This document shows positions 23,099 to 24,196 of a DNA stretch of 24,196 bases, one piece after another. The position numbers and the translations under genes are program-made. The notes beneath the pieces were generated by a model that saw only the letters and a program-made list of their open reading frames with translations, was not told where the DNA came from and ran no database searches. The stretch's first letter is position 1; the number at the start of each line of letters is the position of its first letter. The stretch spans positions 1 to 24,196 of the forward strand of contig JAVKNF010000031.1 in NCBI GenBank assembly GCA_031537795.1, given 5' to 3'. Source of the DNA: JAVKNF01 sp031537795. Lineage in GTDB: Bacteria > Pseudomonadota > Alphaproteobacteria > Rickettsiales > Deianiraeaceae.

Positions 23099-23737
23099 AT
23101 GAAGTTTATATTGTTATTCTTCATTATTTTTAATTTAAAAACTTATTCTTTAACTCAAAAAGAAGCTCTTGAGCAAGTAAAAGGAATGGACGAAAGGGAG
23201 TATGTTGAGAGGAGCTTGAAGACGATATTGTATATAGAAGATAAATTTTATAAAGGAAATGATAGTTTTTTACCAGTGGAATTGTTTTTAAATTATAATA
23301 TGAATACTCTTTGGGAAAAAATTGAAGAAAGAAATGAAGATTATGATAATGAAGAAAAGTATAAAAAATTTTTCTTTGAAGTTTATTCAAAAATATACAC
23401 AGAAGAACTATTACAACAAAAAGCTAATACATATATATACAGAAAGAAACCAAAAGACGGTAAATTTATGTACGAAAAAGAGGAACTTTGCAAGAAAATC
23501 TTAAAATATAGTCCTATCCCAAGTATTCAGGATTGCAGCAAAAGGGGTTATGAAGATTCAAAGACCAAAACCCTGTATCTAAAAGATAATTTTGCAATTA
23601 TAAGACTTGAATACATTAAAAACCCTAAATACTTTGGGCATTTTACATTAAAAAAAGAAAATGGCATTTGGAAATTAGATGGAATAAAATGCGGAGGAAT
23701 AAAAGAATGCGAATACTACCAATCATCACTTCGATAA
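23099..23737 (+). CDS. Secreted putative immunity protein (DUF3828-like)
   Basis: The 212-residue protein has a signal peptide (residues 1-17, hydrophobic LLFFIIF, cleavage likely near TYS). The mature domain has four cysteines (C131, C146, C198, C204) that could form disulfides in the periplasm. The end, NFAIIRLEYIK, then HFTLKKENGIWKLDGIKC, resembles the beta-sheet end of DUF3828-type proteins, in which a W-K-I/L-D-x-I strand closes the fold. Proteins of this kind are reported next to secreted peptidoglycan hydrolases as periplasmic immunity proteins. The next gene, convergent and overlapping by 22 bp, encodes such a hydrolase, supporting this role. Family assignment is by eye, so immunity function is inference. 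Confidence 0.55.
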   Translation: MKFILLFFIIFNLKTYSLTQKEALEQVKGMDEREYVERSLKTILYIEDKFYKGNDSFLPVELFLNYNMNTLWEKIEERNEDYDNEEKYKKFFFEVYSKIYTEELLQQKANTYIYRKKPKDGKFMYEKEELCKKILKYSPIPSIQDCSKRGYEDSKTKTLYLKDNFAIIRLEYIKNPKYFGHFTLKKENGIWKLDGIKCGGIKECEYYQSSLR

Positions 23738-24196
23738 ATAACATAACTCGGCGCATTATTTCTTGCAGGCCCGCCCCAGGCATCTCTTTGTTTAAAATCC
23801 GAAATCCACTGCTCTCCGCTGTACATCGCCATATGCCCACTTTTATGACCTAGTGAACCTTGAAATACAATAACATCTCCCTTTCTAGGTTCGTAATCTT
23901 TTGAAAATTCACCCGTTCCTCTTTTTTTATTTGCCTCGCCATCTTCATCTTTATGTTCATAATTTAAAACTTCTTCAAAACCTACTTCTTCAAGTTTTTC
24001 ACCGTAATCTTTCGCATGCTCTGTATTTTCAATCTCAAATCCAGCTTTATTTATTGCCTCTCTTGTGTATTTTGCACATTGACCGCTAGGCTCGTCTCTT
24101 TTTTTTATTTTAGAATCAATTTTTCCTTCTTCATTAACTCCAAAAAACACATTCTCTCTCAAAACATCCAACCCTTCCTCCTTATCTTTCAATTCA
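23716..24196 (-). CDS. CHAP/NlpC-P60-like peptidoglycan hydrolase toxin domain (partial, C-terminal)
   Basis: The frame is open to the right edge, so only the C-terminal 160 or so residues are seen. A TTG at 24192 could start it, but a larger upstream protein is more likely. Motifs, numbered from the TTG: the nucleophile-type segment SGQCAKYTREAINKAGF (C39), then DYGEKLEEVGFEEV, then PRKGDVIVF, then the histidine segment GHKSGHMAMYSG (H120), then QWISDFKQRDAWGG and SYVIYR at the end. This is the cysteine-histidine arrangement of CHAP/NlpC amidases and endopeptidases that cut bacterial peptidoglycan, often found as C-terminal toxin domains of interbacterial effectors. GC content is about 53% in 23761-23820 and about 40% in the following 60 bp, far above the surrounding sequence, suggesting acquisition. 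It converges on the putative immunity gene. Confidence 0.75.
   Translation of the reverse strand, partial: ELKDKEEGLDVLRENVFFGVNEEGKIDSKIKKRDEPSGQCAKYTREAINKAGFEIENTEHAKDYGEKLEEVGFEEVLNYEHKDEDGEANKKRGTGEFSKDYEPRKGDVIVFQGSLGHKSGHMAMYSGEQWISDFKQRDAWGGPARNNAPSYVIYRSDDW

Noticed and set aside
23643..24089. Additional frames overlapping the immunity/hydrolase junction on either strand
   Set aside because: They have no domain features and lie entirely within better supported genes.
1..24196. CRISPR arrays
   Set aside because: No regularly spaced repeat with unique spacers is present; all repeats found are short tandem or coding repeats.

Overview
The window is very AT-rich (most stretches well under 30% GC). 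It carries housekeeping genes of a host-associated alphaproteobacterium together with a very large VirB6-type secretion protein. Compact overlapping genes, the VirB6 architecture, an Mrp-type antiporter fragment and scattered gene decay fit Rickettsiales best. That assignment is inferred from gene content; no rRNA is present to test it.

Layout. 1-448 (minus): start of yajC, cut by the window edge, behind a short Thr/Pro/Val-rich repeat ORF and a tRNA-Ser(GCU). 459-2437 (minus): comF, smpB and two Mrp antiporter subunits (mnhF, mnhE). 2484-5323 (plus): gltX, rpoH and a MetW-like protein. 5333-14096 (minus): a mostly tightly spaced run with a small membrane protein, a 1202-residue VirB6-like protein, a prepilin-peptidase-like membrane protein, a VirB2-like pilin, ftsK and a protein of unknown function with weak YopJ-like features. 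14157-21296 (plus): tsaC, an MFS transporter, rpsT, a TlyC/CorC-like protein, secD, frr and a threonine-synthase-like protein. 21297-23062: a decayed accessory region with a multiply frameshifted gene, a small membrane protein gene and a tyrosine recombinase remnant. 23099-24196: a secreted putative immunity protein convergent with the C-terminal part of a CHAP/NlpC-like peptidoglycan hydrolase, the latter locally much richer in GC.

How genes relate. YajC and SecD belong to Sec export. SmpB and RRF rescue and recycle ribosomes. TsaC modifies tRNA. VirB6-like and VirB2-like proteins are type IV secretion parts, probably one of several dispersed vir loci.

The main theme of interest is that several proteins keep an enzyme family's fold pattern but lack its signature residues. 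These are the threonine-synthase-like protein (PLP lysine kept, phosphate loops lost), the MetW-like protein (SAM glycine motif lost) and the prepilin-peptidase-like protein (both catalytic aspartates apparently lost). The YopJ-like candidate is a more tentative fourth. The clearest accessory system is the hydrolase/immunity pair beside integrase debris at the right end.
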